DNA from: CAVRXQ01 sp963725215
GTDB lineage: Bacteria > Actinomycetota > Acidimicrobiia > Acidimicrobiales > Bog-793
Direction: 5' to 3'
Length of the DNA stretch: 64,000 bases
Assembly: GCA_963725215.1 (NCBI GenBank)
Contig: CAVRXQ010000002.1
Location: 248,001 to 312,000, forward strand
Position 1 is the stretch's first letter, and each line of letters starts with the position of its first letter. Positions 27,049 through 34,625 of the stretch are shown piece by piece. The notes beneath the pieces are model-generated. The model had not been told where the DNA came from, searched no databases, and was given only the letters and a program-made list of their open reading frames with translations. A program made the position numbers and the translations under genes.

Positions 27049-27078
27049 GAGCACACGTTCGGCCGGGCCGGACGCGTG

Positions 27079-27114
27079 CTACGTGATGACTACGAGAAGA
27101 TTGGTCGTCAACAC
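27079..27114 (-). CDS. ilvL: Branched-chain amino acid leader peptide
   Basis: An 11-codon ORF (GTG start, TAG stop) encoding VLTTNLLVVIT: after Thr-Thr-Asn come Leu-Leu-Val-Val-Ile in a row. A run of exactly the regulatory amino acids just upstream of a terminator before ilvB is diagnostic of ribosome-mediated attenuation. A -10-like CATGAT ends eight bases before the GTG and there is no Shine-Dalgarno, so the leader is probably leaderless. Confidence 0.85.
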   Translation of the reverse strand: MLTTNLLVVIT

Positions 27115-27122
27115 TGCCCGAA

Positions 27123-27151
27123 ATCATGGCAAACGCAGCGCGAATTCACAA
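27123..27151 (-). promoter_or_regulatory. ilvBNC promoter
   Basis: Minus strand TTGTGA (27151-27146), 17-base spacer, CATGAT (27128-27123). It lies in the gap directly after the ilvD stop, so ilvBNC has its own start although ilvD and hom are on the same strand upstream. Confidence 0.6.
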
Positions 27152-27158
27152 GTTCCAC

Positions 27159-28928
27159 TCATGGCTCGGTCACGGCGCCACGTTCTGCACCCGAGACGAG
27201 TCGAGCGAACTTCGCCAGCACACCAGAGGTGTACCGCGGCTCGGGCGGTTTCCAGTCCACCCGCCGACGTTCGAGCTCGGCGCCGTCTACGAGGAGGTTC
27301 ACGGAGTTCGTCGCGACGTCGATCGCGATCCGGTCGCCGTCGCGCACGAGCGCAATCGGCCCGCCCACCGCGCCTTCAGGAGCGACGTGGCCGACGCAAA
27401 AGCCGCGCGTGCCCCCTGAGAACCGACCGTCGGTGACGAGCGCGTAGTCCTCTCCCCGACCCGCCCCGCTTAGCGCAGCGGTCACGGCGAGCATCTCGGG
27501 CATTCCGGGCGCACCCTTCGGGCCCTCGTAGCGAACGACTATCACCGCTCCCGACGCGATCCCTCCGGCGAGGATCGCACGCATCGCGAGCTCCTCGGAG
27601 TCGAATACCCGCGCTGGTCCTTCGAACCTTTCAAGATTCGATCCCGCGATCTTCACCACCGCCCCCAAAGGGGCGAGCGATCCGCGCAAGATCACCGTTC
27701 CGCCTCGCGGGTGAATCGGCGCTCCGACCGGATGGACGACCTCGCCGCCGACGGGAGCGGGCTCGAGCCTGGCGAGATTCTCGCCAACCGTCTTGCCGGT
27801 GACGGTCATCGCATCACCGTTCAGCAGGCCCGCTTCCAATAGCTCCCGCATGACGACCGGAACGCCACCGATCGCGTCGAGATCGCTCATGTGATACCGA
27901 CCACCCGGCTTCATGTCGGCAATATGCGGCACTCGCTTTCCAATCACCTCGAAGTCGTCGATCGAAAGATCGACGTGAGCCTCATTGGCGATCGCGAGGA
28001 GATGGAGCACCGCGTTCGTCGATCCGCCGACCGCCATCGAGACGGCGATGGCGTTCTCGAATGCGGCGCGGGTCATGATCGCCCGTGAGCACAGGCCGAG
28101 CTCGAGAAGGCGGACCACCGCTCGGCCGGAGTCGAATGCGACTTCGTCACGACGGGGATCGACCGCAGGGGGCGACGCACCTCCGGGAAGGGACATCCCA
28201 ATCGCCTCACCGATCGTCGCCATGGTGTTGGCGGTGAACATGCCTGCGCAGGCACCCTCGGTGGGACAGGCCCGTCGCTCGATCTCCACGAACTCGGCGT
28301 CGTCCATGTGCCCAGCGGCGTGAGCACCGATCGCTTCGAAAACGCTCGCGATATCGATCGCTTGTCCGCGATGCTGACCGGGCAGGATCGTTCCCGCGTA
28401 GACGAACACGCTCGGCAGGTCGAGGCGGGCGGCAGCCATGAGCATCGCGGGGAGCGATTTGTCGCACCCGGCAAGACCGACGAATGCGTCGAAACGCTCC
28501 GCGGTCATCACCGTCTCGATCGAGTCGGTAATGACCTCTCGGCTCACGAGAGAGGCCCGCATTCCTTCGGTGCCCATCGCGATCCCGTCAGAAACGGTGA
28601 TCGATCCGAACTCGAAGGGGAAGGCGCCAGCGTCTCGAACCCCGTCCTTCGCACGCTTTGCGAGGCGGGCGAGTGAGAGGTTGCACGGTGTCACTTCGTT
28701 CCACGTGGAGGCCACGCCAACTTGGGGTTTCGCAAAGTCCTCGTCGCGCATCCCGACCACGCGCAGCATCGCACGCGCCCCTGCACGACGATCACCCTCA
28801 GTCACGTCCTGGCTGTGAATCTTCAAACTGCGCTCGGGCGGTGACGGCGCGCCAAGCACAACAAACCCGCCCTCGCGGCGTAACACGGGGGTCTTCGTCG
28901 CGCGTCGCCTATTCGACCGCGCAGTCAC
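27159..28928 (-). CDS. ilvD: Dihydroxy-acid dehydratase
   Basis: Fe-S enzyme dehydrating dihydroxy acids to the keto acids of valine and isoleucine. 589 residues. Cluster-binding Cys are visible in TPCNLSL, GLAGCDKSLP and CPTEGACAGMFTANTM; the C-terminal TDGRFSGGTRGFCVGH is typical. GTG start overlaps the hom stop (GTGA). The first 35 or so residues precede the conserved core and are Arg-rich; a later start is possible but would lose the overlap. Confidence 0.95.
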   Translation of the reverse strand: MTARSNRRRATKTPVLRREGGFVVLGAPSPPERSLKIHSQDVTEGDRRAGARAMLRVVGMRDEDFAKPQVGVASTWNEVTPCNLSLARLAKRAKDGVRDAGAFPFEFGSITVSDGIAMGTEGMRASLVSREVITDSIETVMTAERFDAFVGLAGCDKSLPAMLMAAARLDLPSVFVYAGTILPGQHRGQAIDIASVFEAIGAHAAGHMDDAEFVEIERRACPTEGACAGMFTANTMATIGEAIGMSLPGGASPPAVDPRRDEVAFDSGRAVVRLLELGLCSRAIMTRAAFENAIAVSMAVGGSTNAVLHLLAIANEAHVDLSIDDFEVIGKRVPHIADMKPGGRYHMSDLDAIGGVPVVMRELLEAGLLNGDAMTVTGKTVGENLARLEPAPVGGEVVHPVGAPIHPRGGTVILRGSLAPLGAVVKIAGSNLERFEGPARVFDSEELAMRAILAGGIASGAVIVVRYEGPKGAPGMPEMLAVTAALSGAGRGEDYALVTDGRFSGGTRGFCVGHVAPEGAVGGPIALVRDGDRIAIDVATNSVNLLVDGAELERRRVDWKPPEPRYTSGVLAKFARLVSGAERGAVTEP

Positions 28929-30277
28929 GTCGAGCCCCGTTCGCGCTCGGGGCCGACCACGCGAAGCAACGCCCCGATCCGCTTCACCGGGCCGAGTCCC
29001 TTCAGTTCGGCCAGCGTCGACTGGACGTCGGCCTCCAGCGCAAGGTGGGTTACGAAGACGAGACGCGCGTCCGGCTCCGCGCCGACCTGCTCCATCGATT
29101 GGATCGAGACGTCATGATCTCCGAATACTCGCGTCACCGCGGACAAGACGCCTGGACGGTCGACGACGTCCAGCGTCAGGTAGTACTGCGATCGCAACTC
29201 ATCGATCGGCCTGAGGCGCGAGCGATGCCGGCGCGGCATATGAACGGGGCGAGAGCCGGAGAGACTGCGAGCTGCTTCCAACACATCGCCGAGGACTGCG
29301 CTTGCTGTCGGCATTCCTCCCGCGCCTCGGCCATAAAGCATGATCTCGCCGATGGCGTCACCCTCGACGTAGACGGCGTTGAACGGACCATGGACCGACG
29401 CGAGCGGGTGATCGACTGGGATCATCGTCGGATGGACGCGGACGTCCAGCAGCGGTTCGGCGCCGTTTCCCTCGTCAAGGTTTTCGACGATGGCGAGCAG
29501 CTTCACCTCGTAGCCAAGACGGTGTGCGAAGGCGACGTCGGACGAATCGAGGGCATCGATGCCCTCTCGGTAGACGTCGCCAGAGACGACGTCGGCATTA
29601 AACGCGATGCCTGCGAGGATCGCAGCTTTGGCCGACGCGTCGAACCCCTCGACGTCCGCGGACGGATCGCGCTCGGCGTATCCGAGGCTTTGGGCTTCCT
29701 CTAGGGCTTCTGCGTACGAAGCATTTGCTTGGCTCATCCTCGACAAGATGAAGTTCGTGGTGCCGTTGACGATGCCGACGATACGGCGGATCCGCTCCGC
29801 CGCCAGCGAGACATGGAGGGCGCGCAACAGCGGTATCGCCCCTCCGACCGAGCCCTCGAACAGCAGCTCGGATCCGGTCGACTCCGCCACGGCGAACAAC
29901 TCGGCACCGAAGTTCGCGATCAGCTCTTTGTTCGCCGTCACGACGGGCTTGCCGGCCTTTAGGGCCTCGAGAATGATCGTGCGTGCCGGCTCGAGCCCGC
30001 CGATGAGTTCGACGACCACGTCGACTTCCGAATCGGTCGCCACGGAGTGCGCGTCGTGGGTGAACCGATCAGGGTCCGCGTGGACCGGACGCGCTTTCGC
30101 AAGATTCCGCACGGCGACGCGAGTGACCGCGAGCCGGGTGCCGCTCCGGCGGGCGATGCCGTCGGCGTCGTGGTCGACAAGCTCGACGAGCGCGCCGCCG
30201 ACGTTGCCGCACCCCAACACGCCGAGTCGGACGACGCTTTCTGGACCTTCGCCGACCACCCGGCTCCCTTCGATCAT
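28925..30277 (-). CDS. hom: Homoserine dehydrogenase with ACT domain
   Basis: NAD(P)-dependent reduction of aspartate semialdehyde to homoserine (threonine, methionine, isoleucine branch). About 450 residues: GVLGCGNVGGAL, VELIGG, catalytic Lys region TANKELIANFG, GIVNGTTNFIL, EAQSLGYAERDPSADVEGFD (split), and a C-terminal ACT domain (DVVDRPGVLSAVTRVFGDHD region) for threonine feedback. I start at ATG 30277, which lies six bases after TACCGT; the frame is open to 30352 but the extra part is basic and non-homologous. Coupled to ilvD by a four-base overlap, joining threonine and isoleucine supply. Confidence 0.95.
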   Translation of the reverse strand: MIEGSRVVGEGPESVVRLGVLGCGNVGGALVELVDHDADGIARRSGTRLAVTRVAVRNLAKARPVHADPDRFTHDAHSVATDSEVDVVVELIGGLEPARTIILEALKAGKPVVTANKELIANFGAELFAVAESTGSELLFEGSVGGAIPLLRALHVSLAAERIRRIVGIVNGTTNFILSRMSQANASYAEALEEAQSLGYAERDPSADVEGFDASAKAAILAGIAFNADVVSGDVYREGIDALDSSDVAFAHRLGYEVKLLAIVENLDEGNGAEPLLDVRVHPTMIPVDHPLASVHGPFNAVYVEGDAIGEIMLYGRGAGGMPTASAVLGDVLEAARSLSGSRPVHMPRRHRSRLRPIDELRSQYYLTLDVVDRPGVLSAVTRVFGDHDVSIQSMEQVGAEPDARLVFVTHLALEADVQSTLAELKGLGPVKRIGALLRVVGPERERGST

Positions 30278-30283
30278 CGAACA

Positions 30284-30289
30284 ACGGTA
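30284..30289 (-). promoter_or_regulatory. hom -10 box, leaderless start
   Basis: Minus-strand TACCGT followed by six bases and then the hom ATG (30277). No Shine-Dalgarno. The -35 region has no good consensus match. Confidence 0.45.
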
Positions 30290-30353
30290 GTCAACGACTC
30301 CGCGGCGATTCCTCATTCGCGAACTCTCACGATGATGGCGAATACCGCGCACT

Positions 30354-30359
30354 TACACT
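30354..30359 (+). promoter_or_regulatory. Aldo/keto reductase -10 box, leaderless start
   Basis: TACACT followed by six bases and then GTG 30366. It has the same geometry as the trp and hom promoters. No Shine-Dalgarno is present. Confidence 0.5.
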
Positions 30360-30365
30360 GTCGAC

Positions 30366-31250
30366 GTGCTGGAACGTTCGCCGTTTGGCCGCACCGGGCA
30401 CACGAGCAGCCGGGTGATATTCGGAGGCGCCGGACTCGCTCGCGCTTCTCGGGATGACGCTGACCTCCTCCTGCCGACGCTCGTTCGTTACGGAGTCAAC
30501 CATCTCGACACCGCTGCGTCTTACGGAGACTCCGAACTCCGCCTACGACCGTGGCTTTCAGACCGCCGAGAACAGTTCTTCCTCGCTTCGAAAACAGACG
30601 AGCGAACTGGCGAGGGCGCGTACGCGGGGCTCGTTCGATCCCTTGAACGCCTCGGCGTCGAACAGCTCGATCTCATCCAGTTGCACAATCTCGTCGAGGA
30701 AGATGAGTTCGAACAGGCGCACGCAAAAGGCGGCGCTGTTGAAGCGCTCGCTCGAGCTCGGGACGAAGGTTTGGTTCGATTCATCGGAGTCACCGGCCAC
30801 GGGCTTCGTATTCCCTCGATGCACGTGCGCAGCTTGGACCGATTCCCGTTCGACTCGGTGCTCTTTCCGTACAACTACCTGCTGATGCGCGACGCTTCGT
30901 ATCGTCGCGACGCCGAGGAGTTGATCGACCGGTGCGTCGCAGAAGGCGTCGCCCTTCAGACGATCAAGTCAGTCGCGCGCCGCCGCTGGCCCGCTCCGAT
31001 CGAGTACAGCAACCACCAGAGCTGGTACGAGCCCTTGGAAGACGTATCCGCGATCGATCGCGCGGTCCGGTTCGTGCTTGGCCACGAACATCTTTTCTTG
31101 ATCTGCTCGAGCGACTATCGACTCCTGGACGCGACCCTCGAAGCGGCGGAGGCGAGTCCACGCGTGCCTCTCGACGACGAGCTCGACGACGACATCTCTC
31201 GCTTCGACATGCACACACTGTTCGATGGTGGTGAGCTCGAGCGCATCTGA
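30366..31250 (+). CDS. Aldo/keto reductase family protein
   Basis: NAD(P)H-dependent oxidoreductase, 294 residues. TIM-barrel motifs: Asp and Tyr in HLDTAASYGDSE, Lys in LASKTDER, His in LIQLHNLVEE. These are the four catalytic residues of the family. The substrate is unknown; neighbours do not suggest one. It is transcribed divergently from hom with about 90 bases between the starts. Confidence 0.85.
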   Translation: MLERSPFGRTGHTSSRVIFGGAGLARASRDDADLLLPTLVRYGVNHLDTAASYGDSELRLRPWLSDRREQFFLASKTDERTGEGAYAGLVRSLERLGVEQLDLIQLHNLVEEDEFEQAHAKGGAVEALARARDEGLVRFIGVTGHGLRIPSMHVRSLDRFPFDSVLFPYNYLLMRDASYRRDAEELIDRCVAEGVALQTIKSVARRRWPAPIEYSNHQSWYEPLEDVSAIDRAVRFVLGHEHLFLICSSDYRLLDATLEAAEASPRVPLDDELDDDISRFDMHTLFDGGELERI

Positions 31251-31432
31251 CAAGAGGAGTCCGATAGCTCGGGATCGGATGGACGGTCGATGCAGTACCG
31301 CCTCATCCTCTTTCAGTCCTCGTTCGCTCGCGCAGGGCCCCGTTGCGTGACCAGTCCGCCCCGCCCTCCTCCCCAGGTGACCGAGATCGTGTTGTCGGCC
31401 AGACTGATCACTCCGGCGCTCGCAGGGTTCGG

Positions 31433-31463
31433 TCCCTTTGGACGACGGGTCCTGCCGAAGGGA
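31433..31463 (+). promoter_or_regulatory. Hairpin covering the ftsH ribosome binding site
   Basis: TCCCTTTGG (31433-31441) pairs with CCGAAGGGA (31455-31463), nine pairs with one G-U, loop of 13. The right arm contains the ftsH Shine-Dalgarno (AAGGGAG, 31458-31464), nine bases before ATG. Such sequestration could make translation temperature-dependent. Confidence 0.4.
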
Positions 31464-31473
31464 GACGTCGACG

Positions 31474-33414
31474 ATGACAAAACCGGTGAATCCTCCACCC
31501 GAGCGAGATCGGGGTACTTCGACGGCTCCACCGCCGATCCCGCCGTGGCGCCACTACCTCTGGCTCATTGCCTTTGGTCTTTTCATCCTTCTGTTTTTCG
31601 TCCTTCCTGCCACGCGCGGAGTGCCCGCCGTCTCGCTGACCTACACCCGTTTTCTTTCCGATGTGGGCGCTCACAAGGTGAAGACGGTCACGATCCCGCA
31701 GACGACCGGAACCGCTTCGGGCACTTTGAAGAACGGCACGCATTACACCGTCGTCATCCCTCCCCAGGCCGGCTCGGGGCTCCTCAACGAGCTCGAATCC
31801 TCCGGCGTGCAAATCACCGCTACTGCCGCCGGGACGTCATTCGGCGGGGAGGTTCTCACCTGGGTGATCCTGCTGTTGCCATTCATCGTCATCGGCTTTT
31901 TGTGGTGGCGGGTGTCGCGTGGCGCGATGGGCCGGCTGCAAGGAGCGATCGGCGTCGGCAAATCGAAAGCGCAGGTCTTCGACGCCGAGCGCCCCAGCAC
32001 CACCTTCGCCGACGTCGCCGGGTACGAGGGAGCGAAGCTCGAGATCCGTGAGGTTGTGGATTTTCTCCGCAACCCAGATCGCTACAAGCGCGCCGGAGCG
32101 ATGGCTCCGCGCGGCGTCTTGATGGTTGGTCCGCCCGGGACCGGCAAGACCTTGCTTGCGAGAGCGGTCGCTGGAGAGGCGAGCGTTCCGTTCTTTTCGG
32201 TCGCCGGGTCGAGCTTCGTGGAGTTGTTCGTCGGCGTCGGCGCGTCGAGGGTCCGCGACCTGTTCGCTGAAGCGCGCAAGCGTGCGCCGGCCATCATCTT
32301 CGTCGACGAGATCGACACGATCGGTCAACGCCGCGCGGGTTCGGGAGCCTTTGTCTCCAACGACGAACGCGAACAGACTCTGAATCAGCTGCTCGCCGAG
32401 ATGGACGGCTTCGACCCGGCGACAGGCATAGTCGTGCTCGCTGCCACCAATCGCCCCGAGGTTCTCGACCCGGCCTTGCTCCGCCCCGGTCGATTCGACC
32501 GGCAGGTGGTCATTCCACTGCCGACTTTGTCCGAACGCGCGGCGATCCTTCGCGTCCACGCGCGCGACAAGCACCTCGGGGCCGATGTCGATCTCGAGGT
32601 GGTCGCACGAGGGACGCCCGGCTTTTCTGGAGCGGATTTGGCGAATCTCGTCAATGAGGCAGCGATCGTCGCCGTGCGGGCGAACCGCGACGTCATTTCT
32701 GCGGCCGACTTTGACGAGGCACGAGATCGCATCATCCTCGGCCGTCGCGAGGGATCGAACGTGCTGTTGCCAGAGGAAAAACACGCCGTGGCCGTCCACG
32801 AATCCGGTCACGCCATCGTCGCGGCGCTCTCGGACAATGCCGACCCGGTCGCGAAGGTCACGATCCTTCCTGCCGGACAGACGCTCGGAGTCACCGAGCA
32901 GCTCCCGCTCGACGAGCGGCACCTCTACAACGAGGACTACCTCAACACGTCTCTCACGGTTCGTCTCGGTGGTCGGGCCGCCGAGCTCGTCGAGTTCGGT
33001 CAAGGATCGACGGGAGCGTCGAATGACCTCGCCTCGGCGACGGATCTCGCCGTGAAAATGGTGCGCGAATTCGGGCTCTCATCGACGCTTGGCCCGGTCG
33101 GATATCCGACCGGTGGCTCGGCCTTCCTCGGACCCGGGGGTGAGGGGTTCTCGAGCCGGCCGTTCGCCGAAGAGACGCAAGCGGAAATCGACAAAGAGGT
33201 GTCGCGCCTCGTGAGCGAAGCAGAAAAGCGCGCGGTCGACGTGCTCTCGTCGCACAAGGACGAACTCCATCGTCTCGTCGACTTGTTAATGGCAAAAGAG
33301 ACCGTCGATGGAAAAGAGGTCTACGCCATCGTCGGCAAGAAATTGCGTGATCAACGCGGCGACGGTGTCACCGTCTCGCCACCTCGCGCCGCGGCATCAA
33401 CTGTGGAGACCTAA
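31474..33414 (+). CDS. ftsH: ATP-dependent membrane zinc metalloprotease FtsH
   Basis: Membrane-anchored AAA+ protease degrading misfolded membrane proteins and regulators. About 646 residues from ATG 31474. Two membrane segments (about residues 30-47 and 127-146) flank an extracytoplasmic domain. AAA motifs: GPPGTGKT, VDEIDTIG, SRH region FDRQVVIPLP. Zinc motif HESGHA and the third ligand Asp in the ASNDLASATDLA stretch. The start is the first Met before a Pro-rich N-terminus; the frame is open 12 codons further upstream. No partner gene is adjacent. Confidence 0.96.
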   Translation: MTKPVNPPPERDRGTSTAPPPIPPWRHYLWLIAFGLFILLFFVLPATRGVPAVSLTYTRFLSDVGAHKVKTVTIPQTTGTASGTLKNGTHYTVVIPPQAGSGLLNELESSGVQITATAAGTSFGGEVLTWVILLLPFIVIGFLWWRVSRGAMGRLQGAIGVGKSKAQVFDAERPSTTFADVAGYEGAKLEIREVVDFLRNPDRYKRAGAMAPRGVLMVGPPGTGKTLLARAVAGEASVPFFSVAGSSFVELFVGVGASRVRDLFAEARKRAPAIIFVDEIDTIGQRRAGSGAFVSNDEREQTLNQLLAEMDGFDPATGIVVLAATNRPEVLDPALLRPGRFDRQVVIPLPTLSERAAILRVHARDKHLGADVDLEVVARGTPGFSGADLANLVNEAAIVAVRANRDVISAADFDEARDRIILGRREGSNVLLPEEKHAVAVHESGHAIVAALSDNADPVAKVTILPAGQTLGVTEQLPLDERHLYNEDYLNTSLTVRLGGRAAELVEFGQGSTGASNDLASATDLAVKMVREFGLSSTLGPVGYPTGGSAFLGPGGEGFSSRPFAEETQAEIDKEVSRLVSEAEKRAVDVLSSHKDELHRLVDLLMAKETVDGKEVYAIVGKKLRDQRGDGVTVSPPRAAASTVET

Positions 33415-33427
33415 AAACGCGCCGAGC

Positions 33428-33454
33428 ACTGCGGGCTTCAAAGACGCCCGCAGT
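33428..33454 (+). terminator. Hairpin after ftsH
   Basis: Perfect 9-bp stem ACTGCGGGC / GCCCGCAGT, 14 bases after the ftsH stop, without a clear U-tract. Probably part of the ftsH terminator. Confidence 0.5.
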
Positions 33455-33522
33455 CATGGACTTGTTAAAAGTTTGGAGCACGAGCTTCGAACCAACTGGT
33501 CGCCATTCGTCACCCGTCGGTT

Positions 33523-33556
33523 CGCCCGGCAGCGGCGCGGACGCCGCTGCCGGGCG
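33523..33556. terminator. Strong symmetric hairpin between convergent ftsH and proX
   Basis: Perfect 15-bp stem CGCCCGGCAGCGGCG / CGCCGCTGCCGGGCG with loop CGGA, six bases beyond the proX stop. It has no U-tract on either side. It likely blocks transcription from both directions, as U-less terminators are common in high-GC actinobacteria. Confidence 0.55.
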
Positions 33557-33561
33557 CGACC

Positions 33562-34566
33562 TCAGGTTCCCGAAACCGGAGCCTTTGTTTGTGTAAACGG
33601 GCCATTGAGCCATGACTTGACGAGCGTCGGGTTCGCCTTGACGAACGCCGCCGCTGCCGCAGACGGGCTCATGCCCTTGACGGCGATGTCGTAGCCGACT
33701 TCGTTCTGATCCGCCGGAGTCCAGTGGAAGCGGCGAATGAAATCAGCCACCTTCGGTGCTTCCTTCGGTAGCTTCGCGCTCATCGCCTTGTATAGGTAGT
33801 ACGGCGGGTAGGCGCAGTTGATCTTCGCCGCGGGTAGCTTCGCGCACGCTGTCGTAAACGTCGGAAGTTGGATCTGCGAGAAGCTGTACAGCGCGTTGAT
33901 GTACTGCGGCGTGTACCAGTAGAAGAGCACACCGCCGTGCGACCTGTAGATCCGCTCGATCTCCGCCAACTGCGACGCCTCGGTCCCCGCGTAGACGATC
34001 TTCAAGTTGAGGCCCAAGTTGGTGACGAGGGCTGCGTCGTTCGTGACGTAGCTCGGCGACCCGTCAAGAAACTCGCCCTTCGGCGAGGTCTGGGCGGTGA
34101 CAAAGAGCTTCCAATCCTTCTTCAGCCCTTGCCACGTCTTGAGCTCGGGATGCGACTTCAGCAGGTAGGTCGGGACGTACCAGCCAATGTTCCCGTCCGG
34201 TCCTTCGAGTCCGGCGTCGATCACTTCGTGGTTGCCCTTCACGTACTGCGCATACAAGGGCGAGTGTCCCCAGACCTCGAGCACTGCCGAGACCGACCCC
34301 TTCGCCATCGCCGGCCAGGTCGGGATCTCGTCGATCGTCAAGAGGCTGACGTTGTAGCCGAGGTCGTGCTCGATCACGTACTGGGCGACAACGTTGTTCG
34401 AGGCCGACCCTTGCCACGAGTTCGTCGCCAGCACGATCGTTGGCTTGGTGCTCGCGGTCGCCGAGGTAACGGCGACGCCGGCGAGCGTCACGGCGATCGA
34501 CGCGGCCGCCAACGCGACCAAGACCCGGCGAAGCCTCGAGGTCCGCAGGCGTTTCGTTTGATTCAT
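33562..34566 (-). CDS. proX: Glycine betaine/proline-type ABC transporter substrate-binding protein
   Basis: Captures a quaternary ammonium compound outside the membrane. About 334 residues of the OpuAC family: signal peptide (about 1-38), then PTIVLATNSWQGS, VLEVWGHSP, GNIGWYVPTYLL and RRFHWTPADQNEV, with the Trp/Tyr residues that form aromatic cages in this family. The start is ATG 34566 with AAAGGAG; the frame is open to 34629. The signal peptide lacks a lipobox Cys, unusual for a Gram-positive binding protein. Last gene of the proV-proW-proX operon. Confidence 0.92.
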   Translation of the reverse strand: MNQTKRLRTSRLRRVLVALAAASIAVTLAGVAVTSATASTKPTIVLATNSWQGSASNNVVAQYVIEHDLGYNVSLLTIDEIPTWPAMAKGSVSAVLEVWGHSPLYAQYVKGNHEVIDAGLEGPDGNIGWYVPTYLLKSHPELKTWQGLKKDWKLFVTAQTSPKGEFLDGSPSYVTNDAALVTNLGLNLKIVYAGTEASQLAEIERIYRSHGGVLFYWYTPQYINALYSFSQIQLPTFTTACAKLPAAKINCAYPPYYLYKAMSAKLPKEAPKVADFIRRFHWTPADQNEVGYDIAVKGMSPSAAAAAFVKANPTLVKSWLNGPFTQTKAPVSGT

Positions 34567-34625
34567 TTTGTTGCTCCTTTCTTTGCCCCCCATCGGACTT
34601 GCCGTATCGTTGGCGGTCAACGATC

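Noticed and set aside
26971..27054. ilvB start at GTG 27054
   Set aside because: It would begin before the attenuator terminator and lacks a ribosome site; GTG 26970 has GAGGAG at the right distance.
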